The notes: generated by a model not told the origin, from the letters alone. Numbered from the stretch's first letter, positions 48,760 to 59,533 are shown. The stretch: DNA of 64,000 nt from Salmonella enterica subsp. arizonae (GCF_008692845.1 NZ_VXJW01000010.1:62001-126000), one strand, 5' to 3'. A program made the numbers and translations.

Positions 48760-49782
48760 TCAGTTAGTGATCATGACCGCATTTTGCCGCAACGCCACTG
48801 AATGGCGTCGCACCAGCGTCGGCATAAAGCAGTGCGTCGCTGTGATATTCAGCGTGCCTGCTGCGCCCTGTAACGCCAGTTCCGTCGCGATTTTCGCCAT
48901 AGAAGCAATAGGATAGCGCACAGTCGTCAACTGAGGATCGGTATAACGCGCGATAGGGATATCATCGAAACCGATGATGGACAGATGCAAGGGAATGGCG
49001 ATACCGTTATCTTTTAACGCCGTCAGCGCACCCGCGGCCATGTTATCGTTATAAGCAAATACCGCTGTCAATTGCAGATTACGCCCCAGCAATTCAACCA
49101 TTGCCGACTCGCCGCCCTGCATATCCGGCGTGCCGGTACCAACCCAGCTCTCCGGCGCAGAAACCCCCTGCTCTTGCAACGCGGTTAACCACCCTTCTCT
49201 GCGCATCGCGTCATCTTCAATACGGTGACTGGAGGCCAGGTAGCCGATGCGCTGATGTCCATTATTCAGCAACATTCGGGTCGCCATTCTGGCGCCGCTC
49301 ACGTTGTCGAGGCAGACGCAACGATGCGCATAACCCTGAACGATACGGTTAATTAGCACCATGCCGGGGATCTGATCCATGAAGTCGCCCAGCTCGCGAT
49401 CGGTTAAGGCTTTTGAATGAACAATCAATGCGTTACAACGCTGGCGGATCAAGACTTCTATCGCATGACGCTCTTTTTCCGCCTCATGATAACTGTTGCC
49501 AATGAGAACATATTTCTGGTGCTGCTGCGCGACCAGATCCACAGCTTTCACCAGAGCGCCGAAAAAGGCATCGGAAACATCCATGACCACGACGCCGATG
49601 GTGTCGCTCACCTGCGTGGCCAGCGCTTGCGCATTCGCATTTGGCCGATATCCCAATAGCGTGACAGCCTGCATGACGGCGTCACGGGTGTCGGGACTGA
49701 CCAACGCGCTGTTATTCAGTACACGGGAGACGGTCGCTACAGACACGCCAGCCTGGCGCGCTACATCACGAATGGTGATCAT
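48760..49782 (-). CDS. galS: LacI-family repressor GalS
   Basis: 340 residues from ATG 49782 ([20 protein letters not shown]), with the LacI helix-turn-helix at 1-25 and hinge ([13 protein letters not shown]). The open frame extends to 49806 but is not conserved. The C-terminal domain binds galactose. GalS represses mglBAC and its own gene. It is a separate unit read in the same direction as mgl, ending 291 bases upstream of mglB. Confidence 0.96.
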   Translation of the reverse strand: MITIRDVARQAGVSVATVSRVLNNSALVSPDTRDAVMQAVTLLGYRPNANAQALATQVSDTIGVVVMDVSDAFFGALVKAVDLVAQQHQKYVLIGNSYHEAEKERHAIEVLIRQRCNALIVHSKALTDRELGDFMDQIPGMVLINRIVQGYAHRCVCLDNVSGARMATRMLLNNGHQRIGYLASSHRIEDDAMRREGWLTALQEQGVSAPESWVGTGTPDMQGGESAMVELLGRNLQLTAVFAYNDNMAAGALTALKDNGIAIPLHLSIIGFDDIPIARYTDPQLTTVRYPIASMAKIATELALQGAAGTLNITATHCFMPTLVRRHSVALRQNAVMITN

Positions 49783-49885
49783 ATTCACTGCCCTGTTTGA
49801 GTTCAAAAATGCTCACAAATGCCCCGTTAGCAGGCGGCTATTTTGTCAGCACCCTGCACAGGACTGCGTGAGAAACATCACAGGG

Positions 49886-49901
49886 ATGGAAACGGTTACA
49901 G
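49886..49901 (-). promoter_or_regulatory. galS operator (autoregulation)
   Basis: ATGGAAACGGTTACAG, about 100 bases upstream of the galS ATG, matches the GalR/GalS operator pattern and resembles the mgl operator at 48732-48748. Confidence 0.6.
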
Positions 49902-49931
49902 CCATTTTGTTAATGAATGTGATCCAGAGCG

Positions 49932-51074
49932 TTATCTGGATGATCCTGACGCGCGCAACGTGAGTTGGCGCCATAACCACTCGACCGGTCCCTGTCGCCA
50001 GAAACGTAGCCAGATGACGGAAAAGAGAAGGTTTATTGCCCATACCGGAACGACAAAGAACAAGAGTTCCAGCCGATTGAATTCCATAAATAAGCCAAAC
50101 TGATAAAACAGCGTGGTACAGATGATCGTCTGTAGCAGATAATTGGTCAGCGCCATGCGCCCTACGCAGGCAATGGCAAGCGTCAGTCTGCATTGGCTAA
50201 GCTGCGGCCAGAAGCCAAACATCAGCGCGGCATAGCCCAGCGTTTGCAACGGCGCGCTCAGTTCGCGCGGCGCCTGCAATAAGAAGGCGCACCAGCGGTA
50301 CGCCCAGTCCAGCCGCCATTGTAAAATGACCGCAGGCAGGTTGATCATTAGCCCTAACGCCACCAGTAGAAACCCGGTACGGCGATAGTGCCGCAGACTG
50401 TACTGACCTTTCAGCCAGCCGCTACGCATTAGCGCGGCGCCCAGCAGCATCATACCCGCCAGTTGCCAGCCATACTGCGCGCCGAGCGCCAGTAAACTAT
50501 TCGACAGCATCTCCGCCCGGTTGCTGATAGCCTCCATGCCGCCGTTCAGCTTCCAGTATTTTTCATACAATATTGCCGAAGCATCCGGCGTCCAGGCGCG
50601 ACTGGTTTCGCTAGTCGATACCACGCCCAGCAGCACTAGTACGCCAATCCCGACCAGATAAAGGAGTACGCCGGTATTGAACAGGCTTTTTACCGAAGGC
50701 GCGTCGCGTACCAGTCGCCAGCAAATTAACCCGACCAGACCGTAGGCCAGCAGAATGTCGCCGTCCCAAAAGAATAACGCATGGATAAAACCTAACAGTA
50801 CCAATAGCGTTAAGCGCGACTGAATCCACTGTTTACCACGCGGAAGCAGCATTTGTAGCCCCGCGCCAAACAACAACGCGAACAGCGTAAGAAACTTAGC
50901 CTGCGCCACGATATCGAGAATCGCCCAAGGCCAGGCGTCTTCGGGAACGATCGCGCCATACCAGGCGGGATTGAGATAAGCCGCCTTCGGCAATCCAAAG
51001 GCGCTAATGTTAAGAAGCAGGATACCGAGGATGGCGATGCCACGTACAAAATCCAGCGTGACATTACGCTCCAT
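49932..51074 (-). CDS. yeiB: DUF418 family membrane protein YeiB
   Basis: 380 residues, E. coli YeiB-like. About ten transmembrane helices; begins MERNVTLDFVRGIAILGILL, an acyltransferase-3-like N-terminus, and contains the DUF418 C-terminal region (NYLLQTIICTTLFYQFGLFM, FWRQGPVEWLWR). Function unknown. It lies 14 bases downstream of folE on the same strand, so likely cotranscribed with it. Confidence 0.93.
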   Translation of the reverse strand: MERNVTLDFVRGIAILGILLLNISAFGLPKAAYLNPAWYGAIVPEDAWPWAILDIVAQAKFLTLFALLFGAGLQMLLPRGKQWIQSRLTLLVLLGFIHALFFWDGDILLAYGLVGLICWRLVRDAPSVKSLFNTGVLLYLVGIGVLVLLGVVSTSETSRAWTPDASAILYEKYWKLNGGMEAISNRAEMLSNSLLALGAQYGWQLAGMMLLGAALMRSGWLKGQYSLRHYRRTGFLLVALGLMINLPAVILQWRLDWAYRWCAFLLQAPRELSAPLQTLGYAALMFGFWPQLSQCRLTLAIACVGRMALTNYLLQTIICTTLFYQFGLFMEFNRLELLFFVVPVWAINLLFSVIWLRFWRQGPVEWLWRQLTLRASGSSR

Positions 51075-51088
51075 CGTCTCCGCCTTAC

Positions 51089-51757
51089 TCAGTGATGATG
51101 GCGAACGGCGCGCAGGAACTCCTGGCGCGTATTCTGGCTGGACTTAAACAATCCGCCCAGTGAGGTCGTCGTCGTGGCGCTGGTCGCATCACGAATGCCG
51201 CGCGCTTTCACGCAGTAATGTACCGCATCAATGGATACCGCCACATTATTGGTGCCAAGCAAAGTTTGCAGCGCCGTCAGAATTTGCTGGGTCAAACGTT
51301 CCTGAACCTGCGGGCGCTGGGCGAAAAATTGCACGATACGGTTAATTTTTGACAGGCCAATCACGGAATCTTTGGGGATATATGCGACGGTCGCTTTGCC
51401 ATCAATGATCACGAAGTGATGTTCACAGGTGCTGGTCAGCGTGATATCGCGGACGGTGACCATTTCGTCTACCTTCATTTTATTTTCAATGAGGGTAATT
51501 TTTGGGAAATTGGCATAGTCGAGACCGGCGAAAATCTCGTCAACGTACATCTTCGCGATACGATGCGGCGTTTCCATCAGACTGTCATCGCTCAAATCAA
51601 GATTCAGCAACTGCATAATCTCAGTCATATGCCCTGCGATAAGGCGTTTTCGCGTTTCATTATCTAATTCATCCATAGGCGGTCGCAGCGGCGTTTCCAG
51701 CCCCCTGGCCACCAGCGCGTCATGAACCAGGGCCGCTTCTTTACTGAGTGATGGCAT
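51089..51757 (-). CDS. folE: GTP cyclohydrolase I
   Basis: 222 residues, the E. coli length, from ATG 51757 ([20 protein letters not shown]); an upstream ATG at 51805 is not conserved. The tunnelling-fold signature [20 protein letters not shown] holds the zinc ligands Cys111 and His114, with the third ligand in [11 protein letters not shown]. Forms dihydroneopterin triphosphate from GTP, the first step to tetrahydrofolate. First gene of folE-yeiB. Confidence 0.96.
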   Translation of the reverse strand: MPSLSKEAALVHDALVARGLETPLRPPMDELDNETRKRLIAGHMTEIMQLLNLDLSDDSLMETPHRIAKMYVDEIFAGLDYANFPKITLIENKMKVDEMVTVRDITLTSTCEHHFVIIDGKATVAYIPKDSVIGLSKINRIVQFFAQRPQVQERLTQQILTALQTLLGTNNVAVSIDAVHYCVKARGIRDATSATTTTSLGGLFKSSQNTRQEFLRAVRHHH

Positions 51758-52087
51758 TAATCGTGTTCTCCTGCAGGTGTGGCGCCTCTGCCCTGCATGG
51801 GGCAAAGTTTGTCAATATTGTGACAGTGTGATTATTGTGCGTGAGGTAGCGCACATAATCCAGTATTCACACCCATAATTGTTGAAATTGTCACGGCCTT
51901 TCATGACATCTTTATCCGGCGAGAGAATGATGGTAGAACAAAGCCCCTATTTGTTAACACAACGTTATTTAAATGATGAAGCAAGTTAATGTATTACGGA
52001 AGTAAAAGTTACTCACAACGCGGTGAATAATCTGTATTATGAAGAATCTGCATACCTTATCAGGTTCACTATAAAAGGAGCCCCCGC
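51758..52087. other. folE-yeiG divergent intergenic region
   Basis: 330 bases between divergent starts. Near 51820-51860 are partly symmetrical TGTGA-type motifs (ATTGTGACAGTGTGATTATTG) that could be regulatory, but none reaches a clear consensus. AAAGGAG precedes the yeiG ATG. Confidence 0.45.
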
Positions 52088-52945
52088 ATGGAAATGCTCG
52101 AAGAGCACCGATGTTTTGGCGGCTGGCAGCAGCGCTGGCGTCATCATGCCGCCACGCTAAACTGCGCCATGACATTCAGCATTTTTCTTCCGCCGACTCA
52201 GGATAATGAACCGCCTCCGGTGCTGTACTGGTTGTCCGGGTTAACCTGCAATGATGAGAATTTCACTACCAAAGCAGGCGCGCAACGTATCGCAGCGGAA
52301 CTGGGCATCGTATTGGTGATGCCGGATACCAGTCCGCGCGGCGAGCAGGTCGCCAACGATAGCGGATACGATTTAGGCTACGGCGCCGGGTTTTATCTCA
52401 ATGCCACGCAGCCGCCCTGGGCCAGCCATTATCGCATGTACGATTACCTGCGCGATGAGCTTCCGGCGCTTATCCAGACACAGTTTAACGTCAGCGACCG
52501 TTGCGCCATCAGCGGGCACTCGATGGGCGGCCACGGCGCATTAATCATGGCGCTGAAAAATCCGGGTAAATACACCAGCGTCTCTGCTTTTGCGCCCATC
52601 GTTAACCCCAGCCGCGTGCCGTGGGGAATCAAAGCGCTTACCGCTTATCTCGGCGAAGATGAATCAGCCTGGACTGAGTGGGATAGCTGCGAATTAATGC
52701 TGGCCAGCCAGCCGCAGAACGCCATTCCTGTGCTCATCGATCAGGGCGACAGCGATCAATTCCTCGCCGATCAGCTTCAGCCCGCCGTACTGGCGGAAGC
52801 CGCGCGACAAACCGCCTGGCCGATGACGCTACGAATCCAGCCTGGCTACGATCATAGCTATTATTTTATTGCGTCCTTCATCGAGGACCATCTGCGCTTT
52901 CATGCCCGGTATTTACGGGACGAGCGTGAGACGTCACCAACATAA
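52088..52945 (+). CDS. yeiG: S-formylglutathione hydrolase YeiG
   Basis: 285 residues (E. coli 278). Alpha/beta-hydrolase of the esterase D family: nucleophile Ser in [15 protein letters not shown] (about 145), Asp in [13 protein letters not shown], His in [13 protein letters not shown]. Hydrolyses S-formylglutathione to formate and glutathione in formaldehyde detoxification. The C-terminus has a seven-residue extension and overlaps the 3' end of the next minus-strand gene by 12 bases. Confidence 0.95.
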   Translation: MEMLEEHRCFGGWQQRWRHHAATLNCAMTFSIFLPPTQDNEPPPVLYWLSGLTCNDENFTTKAGAQRIAAELGIVLVMPDTSPRGEQVANDSGYDLGYGAGFYLNATQPPWASHYRMYDYLRDELPALIQTQFNVSDRCAISGHSMGGHGALIMALKNPGKYTSVSAFAPIVNPSRVPWGIKALTAYLGEDESAWTEWDSCELMLASQPQNAIPVLIDQGDSDQFLADQLQPAVLAEAARQTAWPMTLRIQPGYDHSYYFIASFIEDHLRFHARYLRDERETSPT

Positions 52946-53323
52946 TGAATTTTCCAGCGCCGCGCTGTAATTCACCTCCTCCGACTGCGGCGCGGAAGAT
53001 TTATTATTTAAATCCGCGGCCTGCTGGCGTATCTGAAGGCGGCCGTTGCCCTCTCCGCCTTCATAACTTTCGTGAAAATTACGCAGCTCGGATTCAAACA
53101 GCACCGCATCAAGATTATGCAACTTATCCAGCGCCCGCAGGAGAGAAATTAACGTATCAAGATTGAGCCCTCCCCCCTTCTCGATACGCTTGATGGTGGC
53201 GATGCCAACGTGCGCGCGATCGGCAAGCTGCTGCTGGGTCATCGAAAGAGACAGACGCGTCTCCTTTAAGCGGGCGCACAACGACAGGATAATCTCGTCG
53301 TTATTCATCGTATTGTATTTCAC
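52934..53323 (-). CDS. XRE-family transcriptional regulator
   Basis: 129 residues from GTG 53323 ([20 protein letters not shown]), chosen because GAGAGGG lies seven bases upstream; an ATG five codons later is possible. A Cro/CI helix-turn-helix occupies about 15-70 ([40 protein letters not shown]). The tail is hydrophilic. It starts four bases after the serine dehydratase stop, in the same operon, so it is likely the regulator of the divergent serine/phosphatase/transporter block. The effector is unknown. Confidence 0.85.
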   Translation of the reverse strand: MKYNTMNNDEIILSLCARLKETRLSLSMTQQQLADRAHVGIATIKRIEKGGGLNLDTLISLLRALDKLHNLDAVLFESELRNFHESYEGGEGNGRLQIRQQAADLNNKSSAPQSEEVNYSAALENSLCW

Positions 53324-53327
53324 GCTG

Positions 53328-54695
53328 TTACCCTCTCTTGCGCGGCTGAATTTTCCCCAGCGAACCATGATACGTTTCACGGTATTTAGCGCTCATGTCT
53401 TTACCGGTCTCGTACATCGCAGCAATGATCTCATCGAGCGAAATACAGGGTTCGCTTACGCGACTCATCGCCATCGTCGCCGCGTTTATCGCTTTCACGG
53501 CAGAGATGGCATTTCTTTCTATGCAGGGAATTTGTACCTGCCCGCCCAGCGGATCGCAGGTCAATCCCAGATGATGTTCCATGGCAATTTCAGCGGCGCT
53601 CAGCGTTTGCTCCACGGATGCGCCCATTAGTTCAGCCAGGCCCGCCGCCGCCATTGAGCACGCCACGCCGATTTCCCCCTGACAGCCAACTTCAGAGCCC
53701 AGAATAGAGGCGTTTTGTTTAAACAATATCGCGATAGCGGCGGCGGTCAGGAAGAAACGGGTCAGAGCACCGGCATCCAGCGGCGTGACGAATTTATCAT
53801 ACCAGCAGAGCGCTGCCGGAATGATGCCGCACGCGCCATTGGTTGGCGCGGTAACAATCTGTCCGCCGCTGGCATTTTCTTCGCCTACCGCAATCGCGAA
53901 GGCATTGACCCAATTCAGCGCGGTTAAAAAATCGCTGGCGGAACGGTTAGCCTGTAACGTCTTATGTAACGCACAGGCGCGCCGCGGTACCTGATAGGGA
54001 CCGGGTAATACCCCCTCAGTATGCAGGCCGCGATAAACCGCCTGCTGCATCACGTCCCATATTTGCGCCAGATAATTCTGCAACGTCTGTGGCGAGTGAC
54101 GGTACAGCTCATTTTTCATCATCAGCGCCGCCACGGACAGGCCGTTACGCCGACACAGCGCCAGCAACTGCGCGGCATGACTAAATTCAAAGGGCGACAC
54201 TGTACGCAAAGGAAGCGATGGCGTCAGCGGCTCGCCATGTTTGCGAACCTGCCCGGCGCCGGTCGAAAACCAGGTCTCTTCATACACCGTGAAATAATCA
54301 TCTCTGGCGCGAAACGTCATGGCATAAGGATGTCCTGGATGCGCCTGGTGATTGGCGATAATCTTGACTTTTATCGTGATTCCACCCGCGTCGGAGAGCG
54401 GGAGTTCGATTTTGTTTTCATTTTCCGCACGCTTAATCACCGCCATATACGAACGGAGATCGACATTCTCCGGCTGGTAGCCCAGCAGCCCAAGATAAAG
54501 GGCGCTATCCACATTGTGGCACTTGCGGCTTAACGATAACGCGCCATATAGCTCGATTTCAATTTCCCGAATTAGCGGCAACGTCTCTTGTTCTCTGAGC
54601 AATGAAATAAAATGACAGGCGGCGCGCATCGGCCCTACGGTACGTGAGCTGGATGGACCTATTACTATTTTGAATATATCAAGGCAACTCTCCAT
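53328..54695 (-). CDS. L-serine dehydratase-like Fe-S enzyme
   Basis: 455 residues from ATG 54695 (MESCLDIFKIVIGPSSSRTV). Similar in length and layout to SdaA/SdaB: an N-terminal beta domain with GPSSSRTVGPM and a C-terminal alpha domain with the Fe-S cysteines in GSEVGCQGEIGVACSMAAAG and LTCDPLGGQVQIPC. Converts L-serine (or a related beta-hydroxy amino acid) to pyruvate and ammonia. The usual motif is SSSHTVGPM; here His is Arg (codon CGT). The ATG has only a distant AGG upstream. It has previously been labelled a serine dehydratase in S. enterica genomes, as I remember. Confidence 0.86.
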   Translation of the reverse strand: MESCLDIFKIVIGPSSSRTVGPMRAACHFISLLREQETLPLIREIEIELYGALSLSRKCHNVDSALYLGLLGYQPENVDLRSYMAVIKRAENENKIELPLSDAGGITIKVKIIANHQAHPGHPYAMTFRARDDYFTVYEETWFSTGAGQVRKHGEPLTPSLPLRTVSPFEFSHAAQLLALCRRNGLSVAALMMKNELYRHSPQTLQNYLAQIWDVMQQAVYRGLHTEGVLPGPYQVPRRACALHKTLQANRSASDFLTALNWVNAFAIAVGEENASGGQIVTAPTNGACGIIPAALCWYDKFVTPLDAGALTRFFLTAAAIAILFKQNASILGSEVGCQGEIGVACSMAAAGLAELMGASVEQTLSAAEIAMEHHLGLTCDPLGGQVQIPCIERNAISAVKAINAATMAMSRVSEPCISLDEIIAAMYETGKDMSAKYRETYHGSLGKIQPRKRG

Positions 54696-54911
54696 CGTTA
54701 TATCAATCCTTTCAGTCTCATTCGCGTTTAGTAATAAATAACATCCTCGCACAGTTTGCATATCAAAAGTGATACCTTTTGTGTCTGAACTTTACCTGGT
54801 ATCAAAAACAACGCTTTTTTAGCCATTTTCTGGCTGTGATATCTGTGATAGCGCGAGATTCCACGCCGCAAAAGAGTCATTATAATACCCGTAAATTAAG
54901 GGAGTTATCAT

Positions 54912-55799
54912 ATGAGCACTATTTATTTTATTACCACACAGGATATCGATACGTTTCAGAAAAAATTACAGGAAACGTTATTTAATGCCGTTACCATGCC
55001 GTTTCCGCTATTATTTGATAAACGTTATGCCGCGCTTATCAATACCGCTTATTTAAAACTTACGCTGCCAGCGGAATGTCTTACGCCTGAATTTTATCGC
55101 TATTTACGCGAACTCTCATTGCATTGGCAGTTTGATTTTTTTATTAAGCCGCAGCCACTGCCTGCTAACGGTATTATCGCGTTTGATATGGACTCGACAT
55201 TTATTGCGGAAGAAGGCGTGGATGAAATTGCCCGCGCGCTTGGCATGTCGACGCAAATCGCCGCCATTACCCAACAGGCGATGGAGGGCAAGCTTGATTT
55301 TAACGCCAGTTTTACCCGACGTATCGGAATGTTGAAAGGCACGCCGAAAGCAGTGCTGAACGCCGTATGCGATCGCATGACCCTTTCGCCAGGCCTGTTA
55401 ACTATTCTGCCAGTCATCAAGGCCAAAGGATTTAAAACCGCGATTATCTCCGGGGGACTGGATATATTCACCCAGCGTCTAAAAGCGCGGTATCAACTGG
55501 ATTATGCCTTTTCGAATACGGTTGAAATACGCGATAACGTTCTGACGGATAACATTACCTTGCCGATTATGAACGCCGCAAACAAGAAACAGACGCTGGT
55601 TGACCTGGCTGCCCGGTTAAATATTGCCACGGAGAATATTATTGCCTGCGGCGATGGCGCCAACGATCTGCCGATGTTAGAACATGCTGGCACCGGTATT
55701 GCCTGGAAAGCGAAGCCGGTTGTACGGGAAAAAATCCACCATCAGATTAATTATCACGGTTTCGAATTGCTTCTTTTTCTTATTGAAGATGAATTATAA
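54912..55799 (+). CDS. SerB-like HAD phosphatase
   Basis: 295 residues. The HAD core shows motif I DMDSTFIAEEGVDEIA (nucleophile Asp and general acid Asp near 92-94), motif II ISGGLDIF (about 180), and motif III GDGANDLPML (about 247), the same pattern as phosphoserine phosphatase SerB (DMDST, GDGANDL). The 90-residue N-terminal part replaces the ACT-like domain of SerB. Probable substrate is a phosphoserine-like compound. GGGAGTTATC precedes ATG 54912. First gene of a rightward pair with the MFS transporter, divergent from the serine dehydratase. Confidence 0.86.
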   Translation: MSTIYFITTQDIDTFQKKLQETLFNAVTMPFPLLFDKRYAALINTAYLKLTLPAECLTPEFYRYLRELSLHWQFDFFIKPQPLPANGIIAFDMDSTFIAEEGVDEIARALGMSTQIAAITQQAMEGKLDFNASFTRRIGMLKGTPKAVLNAVCDRMTLSPGLLTILPVIKAKGFKTAIISGGLDIFTQRLKARYQLDYAFSNTVEIRDNVLTDNITLPIMNAANKKQTLVDLAARLNIATENIIACGDGANDLPMLEHAGTGIAWKAKPVVREKIHHQINYHGFELLLFLIEDEL

Positions 55800-55831
55800 C
55801 GCGACTCACCTCGCCGGAAGGGAATTTTAAA

Positions 55832-57415
55832 ATGAGTATAAAAACATTTATTTTCAGCCAGCCCGATAAGCCGATTGTAAAAGAGAAAAAAGAGATAGAC
55901 CAGACCTATAAAAAATTTCGTTTTGAGATTATCGCCTCGGTCTTTATCTCTTATGCCGTCTTTTATCTTACCCGTAAAAACTTCTCCGCCGCGATGCCGG
56001 CCATGCTGACGGAAACGTCGCTGACCGCAGAGGACTTCGCCATTATGTCTTCTATTTTTTACATTCTTTATGGCGCGATGAAGTTTGTCGGCGGGATGCT
56101 GGTCGATAATATTAACCCGAAAGCCATGACCGGCCCGGTGCTGATTGGCGTGGGGATTGTAAATATTCTGTTCGGCTTTTCCGATAGCGTGGCGGCATTC
56201 TACGTGCTGTACAGTCTCAACGCGATATTACAGGGCACCAGCTTTCCGCCGATGGCGAAAATTATGGCCTCGTGGTTTTCGAAAAACGAACGGGGACGCT
56301 GGTGGGCTATCGTTGAAGCGGCGCACAATATCGGCGGCAGCCTCGCGCCGCTGCTGACCAGTTTTGCTATCGCCTTTAGCGGTAGCTGGAAAATGGGGTT
56401 TTATGTTCCCGGCGCCATTTCGCTGCTGATGGGGATAGTGGCGCTATTTACCATTAAAGATCGTCCCGGTACGTTAGGTTTGCCCAACGTGGGGCAGTGG
56501 CGTAACGACCCGACGGAGCTGGCCCAGGTCAAGGCCAGCCCGGTCAACCTGAGCTTCTGGCAGATTTTTGTGAAATATATCCTGACCAATCCACTGGTAT
56601 GGATCATTATTATCGGCGATATGTCGGTTTATATTGCGCGCACCATCCTTAACGACTGGCCGCAGATTTACTATTCGCAGGTTCACGGCTGGAGCCTGAT
56701 AAAAGCGAACTCAATTATTTCCTGGTTTGAGGCGGGCGGACTAGCGGGTGGGTTGCTGGCAGGCTACTTGTCTGACTTTATGTTCAAAAGTAACCGCTGG
56801 ATGACCGGATTAATCTTCGCGTTAGCGCTGTGCATATGCATCGTGCTGGTGCCGCTGGTTCAGGATACCTCTTACACCCTCACCGCGATTCTGTTCACCA
56901 TCATGGGCTTCGCCTTATACGGACCGCATATGCTTTTTGCCGTCGGCTGTCTGGATGTGACCCATAAGGATGCGGCGGGATCGATTACCGGCTTTCGGGG
57001 ATTGTTCAGCTATGTCGGCGCGGCAATGGCCGGTGTGCCGGTAATTATGGTGAAAAATAGCTGGGCGTGGTCGGGCGTTTATATCTATGCGTTAATCGCC
57101 ATTCTGCTAACGACTCTGTCGCTGGCGCTGCTCTCCAGCTGCATCGTTTATAACATTCTGGCGACAGCGGCAAAACGCGGCTGTCGCCAGTCTCTGTCAG
57201 AAACGGTAATCCACCGCCATAAAGTAACGACGTCCGTCTTCGGTATAACCGTAGTCGTCGCGTTTAAGATCTTTATCGCCCACGTTCAGAACGCCCGCAC
57301 GCAGTTTAACGTTTTTCGTCGCCTGCCATGCCGCGCCGGTATCCCAGACCACATACCCGCCCGGCGTTTTCGCCGTTGCGCTGTCGGCTCGCTTACGCCC
57401 GGTATAATTCCCTGA
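55832..57415 (+). CDS. OPA-family (organophosphate:phosphate antiporter) MFS transporter
   Basis: 527-residue frame, 32 bases after the phosphatase gene. Residues 1-450 form a 12-helix MFS protein with the GlpT/UhpT/UhpC-type signature ([18 protein letters not shown]) and [20 protein letters not shown]. The family exchanges phosphorylated metabolites for phosphate. Helix 12 ends near residue 445 ([20 protein letters not shown]), where such proteins normally end. The remaining 75 residues run antiparallel through the cirA 3' end (219-base overlap) and are rich in Arg/Pro. I suspect loss of the original stop codon by a small deletion between the two genes. Confidence 0.85.
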   Translation: MSIKTFIFSQPDKPIVKEKKEIDQTYKKFRFEIIASVFISYAVFYLTRKNFSAAMPAMLTETSLTAEDFAIMSSIFYILYGAMKFVGGMLVDNINPKAMTGPVLIGVGIVNILFGFSDSVAAFYVLYSLNAILQGTSFPPMAKIMASWFSKNERGRWWAIVEAAHNIGGSLAPLLTSFAIAFSGSWKMGFYVPGAISLLMGIVALFTIKDRPGTLGLPNVGQWRNDPTELAQVKASPVNLSFWQIFVKYILTNPLVWIIIIGDMSVYIARTILNDWPQIYYSQVHGWSLIKANSIISWFEAGGLAGGLLAGYLSDFMFKSNRWMTGLIFALALCICIVLVPLVQDTSYTLTAILFTIMGFALYGPHMLFAVGCLDVTHKDAAGSITGFRGLFSYVGAAMAGVPVIMVKNSWAWSGVYIYALIAILLTTLSLALLSSCIVYNILATAAKRGCRQSLSETVIHRHKVTTSVFGITVVVAFKIFIAHVQNARTQFNVFRRLPCRAGIPDHIPARRFRRCAVGSLTPGIIP

Positions 57416-59188
57416 TACGTAGAATGACCAGTCTTCGAGCTGCGCCGGTTTCCAGTCCAGCGTACCGTTCGCGGTGTGGAACGGCAGATCGGAAAGCGGC
57501 TTGTTCCCGCCATTACTGACGTCGCGTCCGTCGTTATAGGTGTAATTCAACGACAGTTTCCACGCCTCGTTAAACGGAACTTTCAACTCGGTTTCCACGC
57601 CCTGAATACGCGCTTTATTCACGTTGTAATAACGGAAGACCGGAACGCGCTGTCCCCGACTGTTGGTTTCGAAACCAACAAAGTTGGAATAGCCGGGCGC
57701 GGCGTTAACGTCAGCGGTACGGCTAATGCTGATGCGATTGTCCACATCGTTACGGAACGTGGTAACGCTCGCTTCCACGCCCTCCAGTGTGCCTTCTTCG
57801 CCACGGTAATAAAGGCCGAGCTCCCAGCTTTCACTGGTTTCAGGTTTCAGATCCGGGCTACCGACAATGCGGCATCCGCCACGGCAGGAGTTGGTCGCCC
57901 AATCCGGACTTAATTGCAATAGCGACGGCGCTTTAAAGGCCGTGGCCCATCCGCCTTTCACCGTCAGGGTATTCGTCGCGTTATAGACCAGATAAGCACG
58001 CGGGCTCCAGTGATCGCCATAGGTTTCATGGTCATCCATACGAATACCGGTGGTCAGCGCCAGCGGTTCGAAGATGCGCCACTCATCTTCAAGGAACAGA
58101 GCATACTGGCTGGCGGAGGTTTTAGTACTGGAACCGCCGGTCAGGTTCACCGCATCGCTCAGTTTATCGTGACGCCATTCGCCGCCGAAGGTAAGGAACT
58201 GGTTGACAGGCGCTAACGGCAGAACGTATTTCCCGTCAATCGAATTGCTTTCTGACGTGATAGGGCTACTGTTGCCGGGGTTTTTGTTTTCCACTTTTTC
58301 GCCGTAGAACTTGAGCTCGCTATTGCCGAGATCCCAACGTCCGTTATGGCTCAACGCGTAATTTTGCCGTTCCAGACGGTTTTTATCCAGCGAGTCAGAG
58401 TCCCGGTCCTGGCGATCAAAACCGTAGCCTGCGGTAACGTCATGATTTTCGTTTGGTGTCCAGGCAAACTCGACGTTTCCATCCCGGCTGGTAAATCCTT
58501 CAATGCGCGGCGTTTCACCCGTAGCGGTGGTGGCGGAACGCTGCTGCTCGTCTTTGCCGCGTTTCGCCAGGCTACCGTAGGCTTTCATCCCCAGCACGCC
58601 GTCGATCAGCGGGCCGCTGGTAAAGAACTGACCGTTATAAGTGTCGCCACGGTCGCGATGTTCCTGAATAGTGGAGTCAACCGTGACGCTGCCGTGCCAT
58701 TTCTGACCAATTTTTTTGGTGATAATGTTGACCACGCCACCCAGCGCATCGGAGCCATACAGCGAGGACATGGGGCCACGCACCACTTCAATGCGTTCGA
58801 TAGCGTCAACCGGTATCCAGTTCAGATCAAAATCATTATGGCGGAAGACCGCGTTACGGGAGTTAATGCGCTTACCGTCGATCAGGATCAGCGTATAACT
58901 GCTGTCCAGACCACGAATACTCACGCCTTTACGGTTATCCCCTTCGTTAGTGAGCTGTACGCCCGGCACCTCTTTCAGGACATCTTTCAGGTTTTGCACG
59001 GGCCTGCGCTGTAAATCTTGCTGGGTAATGACGCTGATACTTGCCGGCGCGTCTTTCAGATTTTGTTCGATGGCGGACGCGGTAACGACCATGGTTTCAC
59101 CATCATCCGTTGCCGCGGCAACCGGCCAGGCCAACGTAACTGCGGACATACAAAGCCCTACCCGAACGAAAGGGTTAAACCTAAACAT
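57197..59188 (-). CDS. cirA: Catecholate siderophore/colicin Ia receptor CirA (TonB-dependent)
   Basis: 663 residues, as in E. coli CirA. Signal peptide ends near PVAAA (residue 26), followed by the TonB box ETMVVTA, a plug domain (about 35-170, with [20 protein letters not shown]) and a 22-strand barrel ending [11 protein letters not shown] with the terminal Phe. Imports dihydroxybenzoylserine and related catechols and is a colicin receptor. Iron regulation is expected from the Fur box upstream. Its 3' end is overlapped by the MFS frame. Confidence 0.96.
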   Translation of the reverse strand: MFRFNPFVRVGLCMSAVTLAWPVAAATDDGETMVVTASAIEQNLKDAPASISVITQQDLQRRPVQNLKDVLKEVPGVQLTNEGDNRKGVSIRGLDSSYTLILIDGKRINSRNAVFRHNDFDLNWIPVDAIERIEVVRGPMSSLYGSDALGGVVNIITKKIGQKWHGSVTVDSTIQEHRDRGDTYNGQFFTSGPLIDGVLGMKAYGSLAKRGKDEQQRSATTATGETPRIEGFTSRDGNVEFAWTPNENHDVTAGYGFDRQDRDSDSLDKNRLERQNYALSHNGRWDLGNSELKFYGEKVENKNPGNSSPITSESNSIDGKYVLPLAPVNQFLTFGGEWRHDKLSDAVNLTGGSSTKTSASQYALFLEDEWRIFEPLALTTGIRMDDHETYGDHWSPRAYLVYNATNTLTVKGGWATAFKAPSLLQLSPDWATNSCRGGCRIVGSPDLKPETSESWELGLYYRGEEGTLEGVEASVTTFRNDVDNRISISRTADVNAAPGYSNFVGFETNSRGQRVPVFRYYNVNKARIQGVETELKVPFNEAWKLSLNYTYNDGRDVSNGGNKPLSDLPFHTANGTLDWKPAQLEDWSFYVSGNYTGRKRADSATAKTPGGYVVWDTGAAWQATKNVKLRAGVLNVGDKDLKRDDYGYTEDGRRYFMAVDYRF

Positions 59189-59369
59189 TCCATTTCTCCA
59201 TGAGGTAAATACGACAAAAAAATCGGTTATCGCTCACAACGTATTACGTTTCGCCTGCGATAACGGTTATCACGGCGAACTCTTTTTATGCAGGCGAGTC
59301 GGGCTAATTAGTGACGGTCGCGCCCGAATCTTCATCCTTTCTGATTTCGAGCGTAACGATAAAGCAAAC

Positions 59370-59406
59370 GATAATAATTATCAATTTAATTGTTAATAAT
59401 TATGTC
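59370..59406 (-). promoter_or_regulatory. Fur box(es) upstream of cirA
   Basis: GATAATAATTATCAATTTA (59370-59388) is close to the 19-base Fur consensus, followed by a second AT-rich inverted segment (TTAATTGTTAATAATTATG). Located about 185 bases upstream of the cirA ATG, in the cirA promoter region. Tandem Fur boxes are known for E. coli cirA. Confidence 0.7.
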
Positions 59407-59436
59407 ATTTGAATCAATAATGAAGATAAAACAAAA

Positions 59437-59458
59437 AACCCTCTCGAATGAGAGGGTT
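59437..59458 (-). terminator. lysP rho-independent terminator
   Basis: Nine-bp stem AACCCTCTC with loop GAAT and GAGAGGGTT, followed on the minus strand by a T run (TTTTTTG). It lies about 75 bases past the lysP stop. Confidence 0.85.
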
Positions 59459-59483
59459 AGAAGGGTCAGGTTCAGGCAGTCAG

Positions 59484-59520
59484 TGCCGGGTGGCGGCATA
59501 AAGCCTTATCCGGCCTACGA
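59484..59520. repeat. REP element downstream of lysP
   Basis: TGCCGGGTGGCGGCATAAAG then CCTTATCCGGCCTACGA, a REP-type unit between the lysP stop and its terminator. Confidence 0.8.
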
Positions 59521-59533
59521 CGAGAATACCGCG

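Noticed and set aside
54021..54533. 170-codon open frame antisense to the serine dehydratase gene
   Set aside because: Entirely inside a conserved coding region and Arg/His-rich with low complexity; typical shadow frame.
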